DNA of 64,000 bases from Dyadobacter sp. MSC1_007 (GTDB lineage: Bacteria; Bacteroidota; Bacteroidia; Cytophagales; Spirosomataceae). This document shows positions 52,181 to 61,213 of the stretch, one piece after another. The notes beneath the pieces are model-generated. The model made no database searches. It was given only the letters and a program-made list of their open reading frames with translations, and was not told where the DNA came from. Location of the stretch: assembly GCF_023667495.1 (NCBI RefSeq), contig NZ_JAMOZL010000017.1:92963-156962 (forward strand). The letters are read 5' to 3'. The position numbers and the translations under genes were made by a program. Position 1 is the stretch's first letter. Every line of letters begins with the position of its first letter.

Positions 52181-54094
52181 CTACCGCTCGTCCCGTCTGA
52201 ATGTGCGCCGCTCGCGCACCGGCCGTGCAGGACTTTCCTGATCTCCGGCCACTGATTTCAACAGCACGGTGGCTTCCGCGACCAACTGTGGAGTGGCGTA
52301 TTCGGCTTCCAATACTTGTTTGTAAGTCGGATCGTCATCGGTAAAACCGCCACGGTCGGATTCGACCCACACCTGCTCGGGAAGCCAGTCGGTGGTGCCG
52401 GTTTTGGGCAGAGGATGTTGTACAATAATGCCCAGCTCGTGCCAGCGGGCCACCATTTTATTGATTTTGGATTGATATTGCGTACCCAGGTCACGGAGCC
52501 AGTCCTGGCGGTAATCGAGGTGTTTTAAACGTTGCGCATCGTTCATAGCACTATCCGAAAGCCTTGTGAAACTGTCGCTCGACAATACCTGATTAGGCAC
52601 CCGGGCAGCCCAAAATGACGGGAGTGCCAGGTACAACGACGGAACATAGCCGGATAGACAGCTGGCTTCATCCGTTTGCCAGGGAACACCCATCCAGCGC
52701 GTCAGCGAACCTGGTCCGCTGCCATCGAGCGGGCCGTTCGGCCCAAGGGCAATTGCCGGAGATAATAGCGGACCGTAGTCATCGGCTGGCAAAACGCCTT
52801 CGGGAAGTATCTTGATCCGGAATGGTTCCTGCCAGAAAATGAGGTTGCGAAAAGGCCAGGTAATTTCGATACCAGGATGGAACGGGCCGCCGAGGCATTC
52901 TTCCAATGGCGCTTTGTTGAGTGCTGCAATCTGTGCAGCCGGGTCGAGATTTTCGAATAAAGGCGGCGTGGACAATGTTCCCGTGCTGAAATCCCCGTCG
53001 GCCCAGCGTTTCATGCATTCATATTGTGTTGCGGTCAGCGGCAGGTCTACACTGGGTAGCGCGTCGTAATCACCGAAAGTGTCACCATAGAACGGCGGTA
53101 TCTTTTCCGGTTCATAGTGCGCACCGTTGGGCTCGCGATACCATTCGAATACGCGCGCCCTGTCAGCCCTGCCGCTTTCCGACGGATCCGACAGTCTTGC
53201 CAAAATCTGTTTTTCTGTAAAATCACTAGGAGAATTCTGGCCAAACAGCATATAAAAACCGTGATTGACCCACTGTGTATCCACGGTGCGTTTCAGGATG
53301 GGATAAATGTGCTCGTAGAAAACAATTTTAGCCGGTTTCTGCATCCAGCCGTTGCGCACATAAAGGTCGTGGACAACATCATACATTGTCACCACAGCAT
53401 ACAGGCCCTGCCCGAAGTTGGGCGGCGTTACGGCGACCATTGCAGGTTTAGCTTCAAAAGTCTGACCTTCAAAAACAACAGTAGCCCGTATAGTCCCGTC
53501 GGAAACATCATCGTGCCAGCCGTCGTTATTGGCAAATGTCACAGCCGGTGCATTGGTTTTCGAGGCAGATTTACCTTCTCCACCCAGCAGGATCAGCCTG
53601 CCATCGCCATCCGTTTTGACCTCTCCCAGCGGAACATCAATGTCGAAAAACTTTCCACCATCCAGCTTATACGCAGGACCGCTGACATCCTTTCCACTGA
53701 TCGTCCTGGAACCCGGATCGATGACCAGTTGAGAGCGGTTTGAGCCTGACACATCACCATTGCGGAATGCCGACGGTATGCTGTATCCCGGCAGGTCCAG
53801 CGCATTCATGAACTGGTACCAACCTGCTTTCCTGTTGGCAACATGCACCCGCCAGGTAATGGCCGCATTATCGCTTGCTTTTAGTTCTTTGACAACCTTA
53901 CCATCCGCATCCAGCCCGTAAATCCGGAACCGCACAGCCTGCTTTTTCACCCGCCCCAATGCGTCCTTATATCCGTTTTCGGGCACGGAAGGTTGGCCGG
54001 GGATCTCGGAGGCCATAAAATATTCATCGGAATTCCCGACCCGGGCAATGCCCAACGGAGGATAGATCGCAACTGATTGGATGGTAGAGGACAT
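52181..54094 (-). CDS. LodA/GoxA-like quinoprotein amino-acid oxidase
   Basis: 637 residues beginning SVAIYPPLGIARVGNSDEYF, the signature of the LodA family (L-lysine epsilon-oxidase, glycine oxidase). GGPFHPGIEITWP (402-414) is another family motif. The cysteine tryptophylquinone would be made from Cys479 (in TDEASCLSGY, with Asp475 four residues before, as in LodA) and a tryptophan, most likely Trp495 in LPSFWAARVPNQVL; the latter is my inference. These enzymes oxidise amino acids and release hydrogen peroxide and ammonia, giving an antibacterial effect. The substrate cannot be predicted. No signal peptide is seen. Co-transcribed with the LodB-like gene. Confidence 0.9.
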   Translation of the reverse strand: MSSTIQSVAIYPPLGIARVGNSDEYFMASEIPGQPSVPENGYKDALGRVKKQAVRFRIYGLDADGKVVKELKASDNAAITWRVHVANRKAGWYQFMNALDLPGYSIPSAFRNGDVSGSNRSQLVIDPGSRTISGKDVSGPAYKLDGGKFFDIDVPLGEVKTDGDGRLILLGGEGKSASKTNAPAVTFANNDGWHDDVSDGTIRATVVFEGQTFEAKPAMVAVTPPNFGQGLYAVVTMYDVVHDLYVRNGWMQKPAKIVFYEHIYPILKRTVDTQWVNHGFYMLFGQNSPSDFTEKQILARLSDPSESGRADRARVFEWYREPNGAHYEPEKIPPFYGDTFGDYDALPSVDLPLTATQYECMKRWADGDFSTGTLSTPPLFENLDPAAQIAALNKAPLEECLGGPFHPGIEITWPFRNLIFWQEPFRIKILPEGVLPADDYGPLLSPAIALGPNGPLDGSGPGSLTRWMGVPWQTDEASCLSGYVPSLYLALPSFWAARVPNQVLSSDSFTRLSDSAMNDAQRLKHLDYRQDWLRDLGTQYQSKINKMVARWHELGIIVQHPLPKTGTTDWLPEQVWVESDRGGFTDDDPTYKQVLEAEYATPQLVAEATVLLKSVAGDQESPARPVRERRTFRRDER

Positions 54095-54418
54095 TTTGCG
54101 TTGTGTTTAAAGAGGTTTGTAGTATTGTTTTTATCTTTTATTAAAATCAATAAGAACTAGTTTGTAACGATAAAGTGACAAACCAGTCTTTATACTGACG
54201 ATAGCAATACGATCTTGTGAAGAATTGATTTTGCGGTATTTGTCAGGCATCCAAAGACCCCACTTTTACCGAATAATTAATTTCCTCTCATTAAATCCGG
54301 ACAAATGTCAGATTTTGTTCTTTCTTAATTACATTCATATAACAAACTGATATACAAGTATTTAATTGGTAACATATCAGTTAGAGTTGTTCTGTTATCT
54401 ACATACCAAATTTGTCAC
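54095..54418. promoter_or_regulatory. AT-rich divergent intergenic region with an inverted repeat
   Basis: A 324-base gap separating the divergent lodA-like and SGNH-like genes. AACTGATAT (54345-54353) and ATATCAGTT (54374-54382) are perfect inverted copies 20 bases apart, 37 bases before the right-hand ATG, and may bind a regulator. I see no exact TAnnTTTG box and no gene in the gap. Confidence 0.45.
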
Positions 54419-55474
54419 ATGAAAACTTTTGGCTACTCGAAGGCAGGTTGGTTTGCGCTTGTACTTGTGCTCCTGTTTGTTGTCGGCTGGGAAATTTACT
54501 GGCGGAGCCAGGGGTTTCAGCTGTCCTACAATGATGATGAAAGTCTTTGGGCATTCACCCGGAAAAAAATTTACAATACTTCGCCTGCCCGCCCGGTCAT
54601 CATCGGATCTTCGCGTGTCAAATTTGATATTGACCTGGCCGAATGGCAAAAAAGGTCAGGTTATGAGCCTGTGCAGCTGGCACTTGTCGGTACCTCTCCC
54701 CGGCCCATCCTGACAGACCTTGGCAATGATCCGGATTTCAAAGGCACCCTGCTGATTGGCGTTGTGGAGGGTTTGTTCTTCGCAGGTGACGGTAGTCCAA
54801 TGGAAATTGAAGCCGGAAAACGGCTCCGTTTTTATCCTAAATGGTCGCTATCGCAGCAGGCGAGCTTTCACATTAATAATGTACTGGAAAACTCCTTTTT
54901 ATTCCTTGACGAACACCGGTTTTCACTTAATTCACTTTTAAAACGCCTTCCAATTGAAAGCAGGCCGGGTGTTTTTGTATTCCCAAATTTCCCGTTGCAA
55001 ATGGGTTACACATTGCCCAACCGGCAGGAAGCTTTCAGCAATGCCTTTCTTGCCGATACCTCGGTGCAAGAGGGCGTGCAATATGTGTGGAACTATCTCG
55101 GCGCCACCACTCCCCAGAAAGGCGTGAGCGGTGATACGCTTTCGGCAATGATCCGTTCCGTCAAACATTCACTGGACCAGATCAGGTCACGGGGCGGGCA
55201 GGTGCTGTTTTTGAGAATGCCATCAGACGGCCCATTCCGGGATGCAGAAAAGAAAAGCTATCCGCGCGAAAAATACTGGGACCGGCTGCTGAGCGAGACT
55301 AAAACGGACGGAATCTATTTCGAGGATTACCCTGAATTATCCAAGTACCGCTGCCCGGATTGGTCTCACCTTACCCCTGCCGATACCAAGACCTTTACCA
55401 TTGATCTGATGAGGATCATTGAGCATAAAACCCGCTGGAACATTCAAAAATCCACAGTTTTAACAAAACTTTAA
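54419..55474 (+). CDS. SGNH-like membrane-anchored protein, partner of the MBOAT acyltransferase
   Basis: 351 residues with one N-terminal membrane helix (~10-28, FALVLVLLFVVGWEIYW) and the rest in the periplasm. IIGSSRVKFDIDLAEW (~residues 60-75) places a Ser in the position of the SGNH nucleophile, and CPDWSHLTPADTKTFT near the C-terminus gives the Asp/His pair. Proteins of this type are encoded next to MBOAT acyltransferases and move acyl groups onto extracellular polysaccharides (cf. AlgJ/AlgX). The MBOAT gene starts 1 base after this one's stop. Confidence 0.82.
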   Translation: MKTFGYSKAGWFALVLVLLFVVGWEIYWRSQGFQLSYNDDESLWAFTRKKIYNTSPARPVIIGSSRVKFDIDLAEWQKRSGYEPVQLALVGTSPRPILTDLGNDPDFKGTLLIGVVEGLFFAGDGSPMEIEAGKRLRFYPKWSLSQQASFHINNVLENSFLFLDEHRFSLNSLLKRLPIESRPGVFVFPNFPLQMGYTLPNRQEAFSNAFLADTSVQEGVQYVWNYLGATTPQKGVSGDTLSAMIRSVKHSLDQIRSRGGQVLFLRMPSDGPFRDAEKKSYPREKYWDRLLSETKTDGIYFEDYPELSKYRCPDWSHLTPADTKTFTIDLMRIIEHKTRWNIQKSTVLTKL

Positions 55475-55475
55475 G

Positions 55476-56948
55476 ATGGTATTCAACTCTTATACATTCG
55501 TTCTGTTTTTCATCCTGCTGCTGGTTTTACATAACCTGCCATTTTCGTGGAAAACAAAGAAGATCAATCTACTGATCGCCAGCTACTTGTTTTATGCGCT
55601 CTGGAACCCGCCATTCATCCTCCTGCTCTGGCTCTCCACCGTTGTAGACTATTATATGGCCCGTCTCATCGCTGTTTCAGAAAACAAGTCCAGGCGGAAG
55701 CTTTGGCTGTGTGTGAGCTTGTTACTGAACCTGGGCATGCTGAGTTATTTCAAATACGGCGGTTTTATTCTCGAAAACTTTACAGCTGCGCTCAACAGCA
55801 TCGGCATTTTGTACCAGGCTGCAAAGCCCGATATTATTCTGCCGGTCGGGATTTCATTTTACACGTTTGTGACTTTATCCTACACCATTGACGTATACCG
55901 CAAGAAGTTCGCACCCGAACCTTCATTTTTGAACTTTGCCTTATTTGTGACCTATTTCCCGCATTTGGTTGCAGGCCCCATCGTTCGTCCCGAAGACCTG
56001 ATCCCGCAATTTAAAGTACCACGCAAAGCCACCTCCGAGCAAGTTACCTGGGGAATGTTTTTGCTTTCACTTGGCCTGTTCATGAAAGTCGTGATCGCCG
56101 ACGGCTGGATGTCCGAACCGGCGGATTTCATATTCGGACTGCCGTTTCCCGTGTACCCGCTCGATGCGTGGTCGGCTGTGCTGGCATTTTCAGCGCAGAT
56201 TTTTTGTGATTTTGCAGGTTACTCCACCTGCGCCATCGGTGTCTCATTGTGCCTTGGTTTTACCTTACCGGAAAATTTCAGATATCCTTACGCGTCCATT
56301 GGTTTCTCGGACTTCTGGCGCCGCTGGCATATCACACTCTCCACCTGGTTGAGAGATTATCTATATGTCCCGCTGGGCGGCAACCGCACCGGCCAGTTCC
56401 GTACCTACATAAACCTGATGATCACAATGCTCCTCGGCGGATTGTGGCACGGCGCTTCATGGAATTTTGTGATCTGGGGTGGCCTGCACGGTTTTTTCCT
56501 TTGCATCGAGCGACTATTCCGGACAGCATCAAAAAAATGGTCTGCACCGGAGAACGTCATGGAAGGTGTGGTGGTGCAATCCAGTATCATCCCTGTTCGC
56601 AGTAAAAATATCTCCAACTTCCTGCTTGCACTGCTCACGCTGCTGCTTGTCAATATTACCTGGGTATTTTTCCGCGCCCCGGATTTCGGTTCCGCCATGC
56701 GGATGCTGCTCTGTATGTTCGGGGTCATCACCCAGGGCCCGAAAATGTTATCGACACCCGATATGCTAAAAATAGCTATCGTAACAGTGGGCCTCATCGT
56801 TGTCCACTGGTCCATGCGCGAAAAATCCCTTAAACAAGTTTTTGGAAAACTCCCCTGGTGGGCGCTAGGCACCATGTGGGCTATCATGCTGATACTGGTG
56901 GTCCTAACACAGAAAAGCACCAGTTCCTTTATTTATTTCCAGTTTTAA
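55476..56948 (+). CDS. MBOAT family O-acyltransferase (AlgI-like)
   Basis: 490 residues with about eleven membrane helices. The MBOAT hallmarks are FSDFWRRWHITLSTWLRDYLY (written in part: FWRRWHITLSTWLRDY) near residue 280 and the catalytic His in LLGGLWHGASWNFVIWGGLH (~320). AlgI-type enzymes pass acetyl groups across the inner membrane to a periplasmic partner that modifies exopolysaccharide. Directly follows the SGNH-like gene, with which it would work. No polysaccharide synthesis genes are adjacent, so the acceptor is unknown. Confidence 0.95.
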   Translation: MVFNSYTFVLFFILLLVLHNLPFSWKTKKINLLIASYLFYALWNPPFILLLWLSTVVDYYMARLIAVSENKSRRKLWLCVSLLLNLGMLSYFKYGGFILENFTAALNSIGILYQAAKPDIILPVGISFYTFVTLSYTIDVYRKKFAPEPSFLNFALFVTYFPHLVAGPIVRPEDLIPQFKVPRKATSEQVTWGMFLLSLGLFMKVVIADGWMSEPADFIFGLPFPVYPLDAWSAVLAFSAQIFCDFAGYSTCAIGVSLCLGFTLPENFRYPYASIGFSDFWRRWHITLSTWLRDYLYVPLGGNRTGQFRTYINLMITMLLGGLWHGASWNFVIWGGLHGFFLCIERLFRTASKKWSAPENVMEGVVVQSSIIPVRSKNISNFLLALLTLLLVNITWVFFRAPDFGSAMRMLLCMFGVITQGPKMLSTPDMLKIAIVTVGLIVVHWSMREKSLKQVFGKLPWWALGTMWAIMLILVVLTQKSTSSFIYFQF

Positions 56949-57003
56949 AGTTGGTTTTCTTTTAATCCGATTATTTACGTAAACCCCAAACTCCATTTTA
57001 CCT

Positions 57004-57756
57004 ATGAAAACTCTATTTACATTTATCGCGCTTCTTTGGGGAAGCATTACGGTCGCCTCCGCACAGGATTTTTACCTTCCTGTATCGTCTACCTCCAAAA
57101 CGGCCATTGCATCGCTGCATAAGGCCGCCGACTTGTTCGCAAACGTCCATTTCAAGGAAGGGAGGGCGGAACTTGACAAAGCCCTGGCCGAAGATCCGAA
57201 CTTCTTCATGGCTCACGTATATGCAATGCAGTTTGCAACCAGGGCCACCAGGCCAGGTATCGCGGATAAAACTCTGGCCCTTGACCAAACGAACCTCAAC
57301 GAAGCAGAAAAAATAATGCGGGAATTGATCGTCAAGTGGAAGGCAGATACCACTTCAAAAGCAAGCGAAACCATGAAGGCGCTCGTAGCCGCTTACCCGA
57401 AAACGCCGCAAGCGCTCGAATGGGCTTCGTTGTATTCATTTTATACTGATAAAAACGTCGACGACGCCCTGGATTACGCCCAAAAACTGGCAAAGTTGAG
57501 CCCGAAATTTGCACCTAACTATAACACGATGGGCTACCTGTACATGGAGAAAAAAGACATGGAGAAGGCCAAAGCAGCCCTGGAAAAGTACATTGCCCTC
57601 GCACCGAAAGAAGCGAACGCCTACGACAGCATGGCCGAATATTATATGAACAACAAAGAATACGCGAAATCTGCCGAGTATTACGACAAAGCCGTGGCAA
57701 TGGGCATGACCGATTCCAAGGAGCGTGCGGATAAAGCCAGGTCTATGATAAAGTAA
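57004..57756 (+). CDS. Secreted tetratricopeptide-repeat protein
   Basis: 250 residues with a signal peptide ending near VASAQ. TPR-like helical pairs occupy residues ~30-245: ADLFANVHFKEGRAELDKAL, then ALDYAQKLAKLSPKFAPNYN, YMEKKDMEKAKAALEKYIAL and MAEYYMNNKEYAKSAEYYDK. TPRs mediate protein contacts; a specific partner is not evident. It stands alone, 55 bases after the MBOAT gene, and is followed by a terminator. Confidence 0.9.
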   Translation: MKTLFTFIALLWGSITVASAQDFYLPVSSTSKTAIASLHKAADLFANVHFKEGRAELDKALAEDPNFFMAHVYAMQFATRATRPGIADKTLALDQTNLNEAEKIMRELIVKWKADTTSKASETMKALVAAYPKTPQALEWASLYSFYTDKNVDDALDYAQKLAKLSPKFAPNYNTMGYLYMEKKDMEKAKAALEKYIALAPKEANAYDSMAEYYMNNKEYAKSAEYYDKAVAMGMTDSKERADKARSMIK

Positions 57757-57802
57757 AGGAGACGGCTAAAGGAGCTTATTAAGCTGCATTTAAAACAAAA
57801 AA

Positions 57803-57833
57803 GTCCCTTAGTGAAAACTGAGGGACCTTTTTT
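57803..57833 (+). terminator. Rho-independent terminator after the TPR gene
   Basis: A 10-base stem GTCCCTTAGT/ACTGAGGGAC closed by a GAAA loop with one wobble pair, then a T run. It closely resembles the terminator after tRNA-Leu at 26011-26042. Confidence 0.88.
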
Positions 57834-57856
57834 GGCTAAACATTCCGCCCCGATGG

Positions 57857-58090
57857 TTACCCATGCTTCAACCCATGATTATTAACGATCGACTTGAAGG
57901 CCTTGTCGCGGTCTTTTTCAATTGCATACCGCCACCGGCCAATGCTCACGAGTGCGGCATTGTTGCCGTTATAAAGGGCCCGCTCGAAGACGATGCCATA
58001 ACCGTCACCGAAGTCTTTTCTGAAACTGTCCACATGGTTCAGGTTGATTACCGTGTCCTGATTGTCGCCATACGCGAAAGTCATATCCAA
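57857..58090 (-). CDS. Conserved hypothetical protein, 77 residues
   Basis: MDMTFAYGDNQDTVINLNHV followed by SFRKDFGDGYGIVFERALYN and VSIGRWRYAIEKDRDKAFKS: coding-like composition, mixed beta/alpha, no signal peptide. It could start at Met3. No family is recognised. Convergent with the TPR gene; separated from it by the terminator. Confidence 0.55.
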   Translation of the reverse strand: MDMTFAYGDNQDTVINLNHVDSFRKDFGDGYGIVFERALYNGNNAALVSIGRWRYAIEKDRDKAFKSIVNNHGLKHG

Positions 58091-58236
58091 AGTATTGTAA
58101 GTTTAAGTGAAAGCACGCATTAAATGTACTGCTCCGACAACTTAAACCAATGCCGAAATGTATCCAAGCAGTTATTACCGAAAGGAAATTACACCGGACG
58201 AATGGTACAGCGGAAGGAGGATCGCATCAGGTGATG

Positions 58237-58566
58237 TCAATGGCTTGAAACTACTTTCAAACCGGCAATCGACAGGATGAGCGTGGTGATAAAGAACACC
58301 CGCCAGAAACTGACCGGATCTTTGAATACCAAAATACCCACCAGTACTGTCCCTACCGCTCCTATTCCCGTCCACACCGCGTACGCCGTGCCGATGGGTA
58401 ATGTTTGCGTGGCTTTGAGCAGTAAAATCATGCTTACGACCAGGCAAATGACAAATCCGGTAAACCATAAATACATCTCGTTACCGGAAGTTTCGCGCAC
58501 TTTTCCAAGACAAGAAGCAAATCCGACCTCACACAGGCCGGCCAAAATCAAAATTATCCAGTTCAT
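58237..58566 (-). CDS. SMR family transporter (SugE/Gdx-like)
   Basis: 109 residues from MNWIILILAG (a start seven codons upstream is possible). Four membrane helices; the essential Glu13 is in the first (LAGLCEVGFA). TAYAVWTGIGAVGTVLVGIL is the typical loop/helix 3 of the guanidinium-exporter (Gdx/SugE) branch. Proton-coupled dual-topology dimer exporting guanidinium or quaternary amines. Third gene of a probable operon with Crp/Fnr and DUF4180 genes upstream. Confidence 0.92.
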   Translation of the reverse strand: MNWIILILAGLCEVGFASCLGKVRETSGNEMYLWFTGFVICLVVSMILLLKATQTLPIGTAYAVWTGIGAVGTVLVGILVFKDPVSFWRVFFITTLILSIAGLKVVSSH

Positions 58567-58641
58567 AACCTTTTCTTTTTTTGACAAAGGTCTTCCACCG
58601 GATCCATATAAAATTTTACAAATGATAAAAAGCGATCCGCG

Positions 58642-59205
58642 CTATCTGATTTCCGCGCGAATTCTGCTCAGACTGACCTGCGTAATGCCGAGGTAGGAAG
58701 CAATGTGGCACAACTGTACGCGTTGAAGCAGATCCGGCGTTGTCGCAATCAGGTCGAGGTACCTCTGCTGGGCTGTTTTGAATTGCATGGCAATCAGCCG
58801 TTCCTCCGTCTTAATCATTTCGTACCCGATCAGCTTGCGGCCCCAATTGGCAACGTGGATATCTGTTTCAAAAAGAGCTTCAAGGTTCTGCGTTCTCATC
58901 TGATAAAGATCACAGGCTTCCAGCGTTTCGATGTGCTCGTAACCCTCCTGTCCCGACACATAACCTTTCATCGAAATCACTATATCCCCCTCTTTTCCGA
59001 ACCAGAATGAGACGTCGCCGGAATGCGAGTCGGAATAGGCGCGTACAATACCGCTTTTGATAAAATATAAATTCTTTTCCACTCTGCCTACGCGCATCAG
59101 GATATCCCCTTTCGGACGCCGGACCTCGGAAATATGTGCTTTCAACGCCTTTTTCGAATGCGTTGGCAATGGGTAAAACCGGTCGAGAATCTCATCTATT
59201 TCCAT
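58642..59205 (-). CDS. Crp/Fnr family transcriptional regulator
   Basis: 187 residues. The cyclic-nucleotide-binding-like barrel (~15-115, GDILMRVGRVEKNLYFIKSG) lacks the cAMP-contacting residues as far as I can judge, and the HTH is at the C-terminus (VQLCHIASYLGITQVSLSRI). This short Bacteroidota subtype senses unknown ligands. It lies between DUF4180 (6-base gap) and the SMR gene (75-base gap) and probably regulates the operon. Confidence 0.92.
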   Translation of the reverse strand: MEIDEILDRFYPLPTHSKKALKAHISEVRRPKGDILMRVGRVEKNLYFIKSGIVRAYSDSHSGDVSFWFGKEGDIVISMKGYVSGQEGYEHIETLEACDLYQMRTQNLEALFETDIHVANWGRKLIGYEMIKTEERLIAMQFKTAQQRYLDLIATTPDLLQRVQLCHIASYLGITQVSLSRIRAEIR

Positions 59206-59211
59206 TGCATA

Positions 59212-59571
59212 TCATCGGGATAACCTGTCCAACGCTTCCTCCACAGAAGGTACGAAGTTCACTTGCCTCCCTTTGTTGCTTTCATAGATAAAATCGTTCA
59301 GGCTCTTACTTCCGTAGTCAGCGAAGTCGCCGACAATCGCCAGCTTGACCCGGTAATTAGCGAATTTTTGAAGCACCTCGCCTGCTATCCCCGTTTTAAG
59401 GTCAAAGAATTGCGGCGTAACCTGCCGCTCGTGCAGGATGATTTCGCCAAAACCCTGGTAATATAAATCGGCCAGCAATTGAAGACCGTCGTCGGGCGTA
59501 TGAATGAGCGTTTGTTCTGATAGTACCTCCGCAATCGAGGTTCCGTTGGTCTGGTGTTTCTGAATTTCCAT
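59212..59571 (-). CDS. DUF4180 domain-containing protein
   Basis: 119 residues from MEIQKHQTNG (a longer start at 59598 is possible). Matches the DUF4180 plan: LADLYYQGFGEIILHERQVT, FFDLKTGIAGEVLQKFANYR, KLAIVGDFADYGSKSLNDFI, ending in EEALDRL. Cytosolic; function unknown. It is first of a three-gene run with a Crp/Fnr regulator and an SMR transporter. Confidence 0.9.
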   Translation of the reverse strand: MEIQKHQTNGTSIAEVLSEQTLIHTPDDGLQLLADLYYQGFGEIILHERQVTPQFFDLKTGIAGEVLQKFANYRVKLAIVGDFADYGSKSLNDFIYESNKGRQVNFVPSVEEALDRLSR

Positions 59572-59714
59572 GGCTTTGTTTCGCCTTTTTGGTAGCATTA
59601 GGCGGGTCGCTAAGTTAGTGAAAAAGCCTTGTGTAGTGCAAAGGTGACATAGGCTTAACGGTCATCGCATAATTGGCCAGCTAGCTTCAATGCGAACGTT
59701 GCCGGAGAGCGGAA

Positions 59715-61013
59715 TTAATAAACCACCATTAAGCTTCCGCTTTTCAACAGTTTTCCATCTAAAAAAATTTGATAGGAATAATTTCCCGAAGGAACCAGCT
59801 TCCCGCGATAAGTCCCATTCCAGGGGTGTGAATATTCGGCTGAATAGTAGATGATTTCGCCCCAACGATTAAATATTCTGATACCGAGATCCTTTGGTTT
59901 CTCGACATTGAAGATTTCCCAACTATCATTTTTGCCGTCGCCATCCGGAGTGAAAATATCTGGAATAAGTAGTTTTGAAGTACTCTCAATGGGGTTTGTA
60001 CAATGCTTAACGTCCAGTGTTTTGGCTATTTCGAATGGCTCAGGCTGCTCAAAACAGGATCGGTCGAAGTCTACCTTCACACTAACATTCATTTGATAAT
60101 CAGCACCTGTATTTTTCGTTGGGATTTGTAATGATGCCGACGACGCGTCTTGCTTAGACCCATCGACCACCCATGCAAAAATCGAACCGCCCTTATCTGA
60201 TTCTACCTTTAATGATACCGTTTCGCCAGCGCAAATCGGATTTTTTTCTCCGACGATCTCCCCTTTCACCGGATCAGCCGACACCTTTACCCCTTTAAAC
60301 AACGCATCGATTTCATCCTTATTCAGCGGACGGTTGTAAAGGTGAATATCATCTATCACCGCATTGGACGCCTGACCATAGTTGTTACGGGCACCAATCG
60401 TTGCCCGCACCGTACTGATACCGTAAAATGCCCTAAAACCTTTGTCGCTTTCCACGCAGATCACCTTCCCGTTTACGTAGAAATAGTAATTTTTGTCGTC
60501 CTTAACTATAACCAAGTGATACCACTTTCCCGCTGGCTCAATCGATGGACTGGTACACGCCAGATGGTTGGCAATACCCTGGTAACATCCATGCGAAAAG
60601 CCAATAAGCTCTTCGGTTGCGTACAAATTGCTTAACATAATTTGCTGATCACCGAGATCGCTTCCAACCGAAATGAGAAACCACGCCGTGCGTTCGGTAG
60701 GAATTCCATTAGGACGAGCCCAGATCGAGTAAGTAAAATTATTGAGTTGTAAGTCTTTCGGGCTAATCTCGATTACATCATCAATGCCATCAAAATTATA
60801 GGCCGAATTGGCATTACCAAAGCGGTCGGGAACCAGTTTTGCGCCGGTGACTTTGCCATCGTTAGCAAGGGGACTATAATCCTTCGCATCGCCCGAAAAA
60901 GGATAGCAGCCCACTAAACCCCGTGTGAGGTCGACCTGCGCATGGCCCGCTATGCATCTAAAAAACATTACGAACAACAAAGCTGCACGCGTGGCAACCA
61001 AAAAGGAATTCAT
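59715..61013 (-). CDS. LamG-domain protein with T9SS type B sorting domain
   Basis: 432 residues with a signal peptide (~1-26, ending GHAQ). LamG/concanavalin-like domain (~30-230: GLVGCYPFSGDAKDYSPLAN, YSIWARPNG, AVIDDIHLYNRPLNKDEIDA), then an Ig-like domain (~255-335), then the type B sorting domain (LIPDIFTPDGDGKNDSWEIF ... WNGTYRGKLVPSGNYSYQIF). Exported by T9SS and fixed on the cell surface; LamG domains bind sugars or proteins. The PorP/SprF partner is not adjacent here. Confidence 0.93.
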   Translation of the reverse strand: MNSFLVATRAALLFVMFFRCIAGHAQVDLTRGLVGCYPFSGDAKDYSPLANDGKVTGAKLVPDRFGNANSAYNFDGIDDVIEISPKDLQLNNFTYSIWARPNGIPTERTAWFLISVGSDLGDQQIMLSNLYATEELIGFSHGCYQGIANHLACTSPSIEPAGKWYHLVIVKDDKNYYFYVNGKVICVESDKGFRAFYGISTVRATIGARNNYGQASNAVIDDIHLYNRPLNKDEIDALFKGVKVSADPVKGEIVGEKNPICAGETVSLKVESDKGGSIFAWVVDGSKQDASSASLQIPTKNTGADYQMNVSVKVDFDRSCFEQPEPFEIAKTLDVKHCTNPIESTSKLLIPDIFTPDGDGKNDSWEIFNVEKPKDLGIRIFNRWGEIIYYSAEYSHPWNGTYRGKLVPSGNYSYQIFLDGKLLKSGSLMVVY

Positions 61014-61213
61014 GTAACCTCAGGGAGAGTAATTAATAATGAAAGATGGGAAAATTTCTTTTTGAAAAAAAACGCGTCTGTAATATTTCTAAACACCACG
61101 AAGTCTATTTAACCGGCAATTTGCCGACCGGGCTCTATGTAACCGAACATTGTATAGTTGTAACCATTTTAGTAAGTTAGTAAGATCATATCCTTACCAA
61201 ACCCTTTTACACT

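Noticed and set aside
58158..58280. A 40-codon plus-strand frame (MYPSSYYRKEITPDEWYSGR...)
   Set aside because: It overlaps the 3' end of the SMR gene, has no promoter or ribosome-binding signal that I can see, and matches no family I know. It could be a remnant but is not supportable as a gene.
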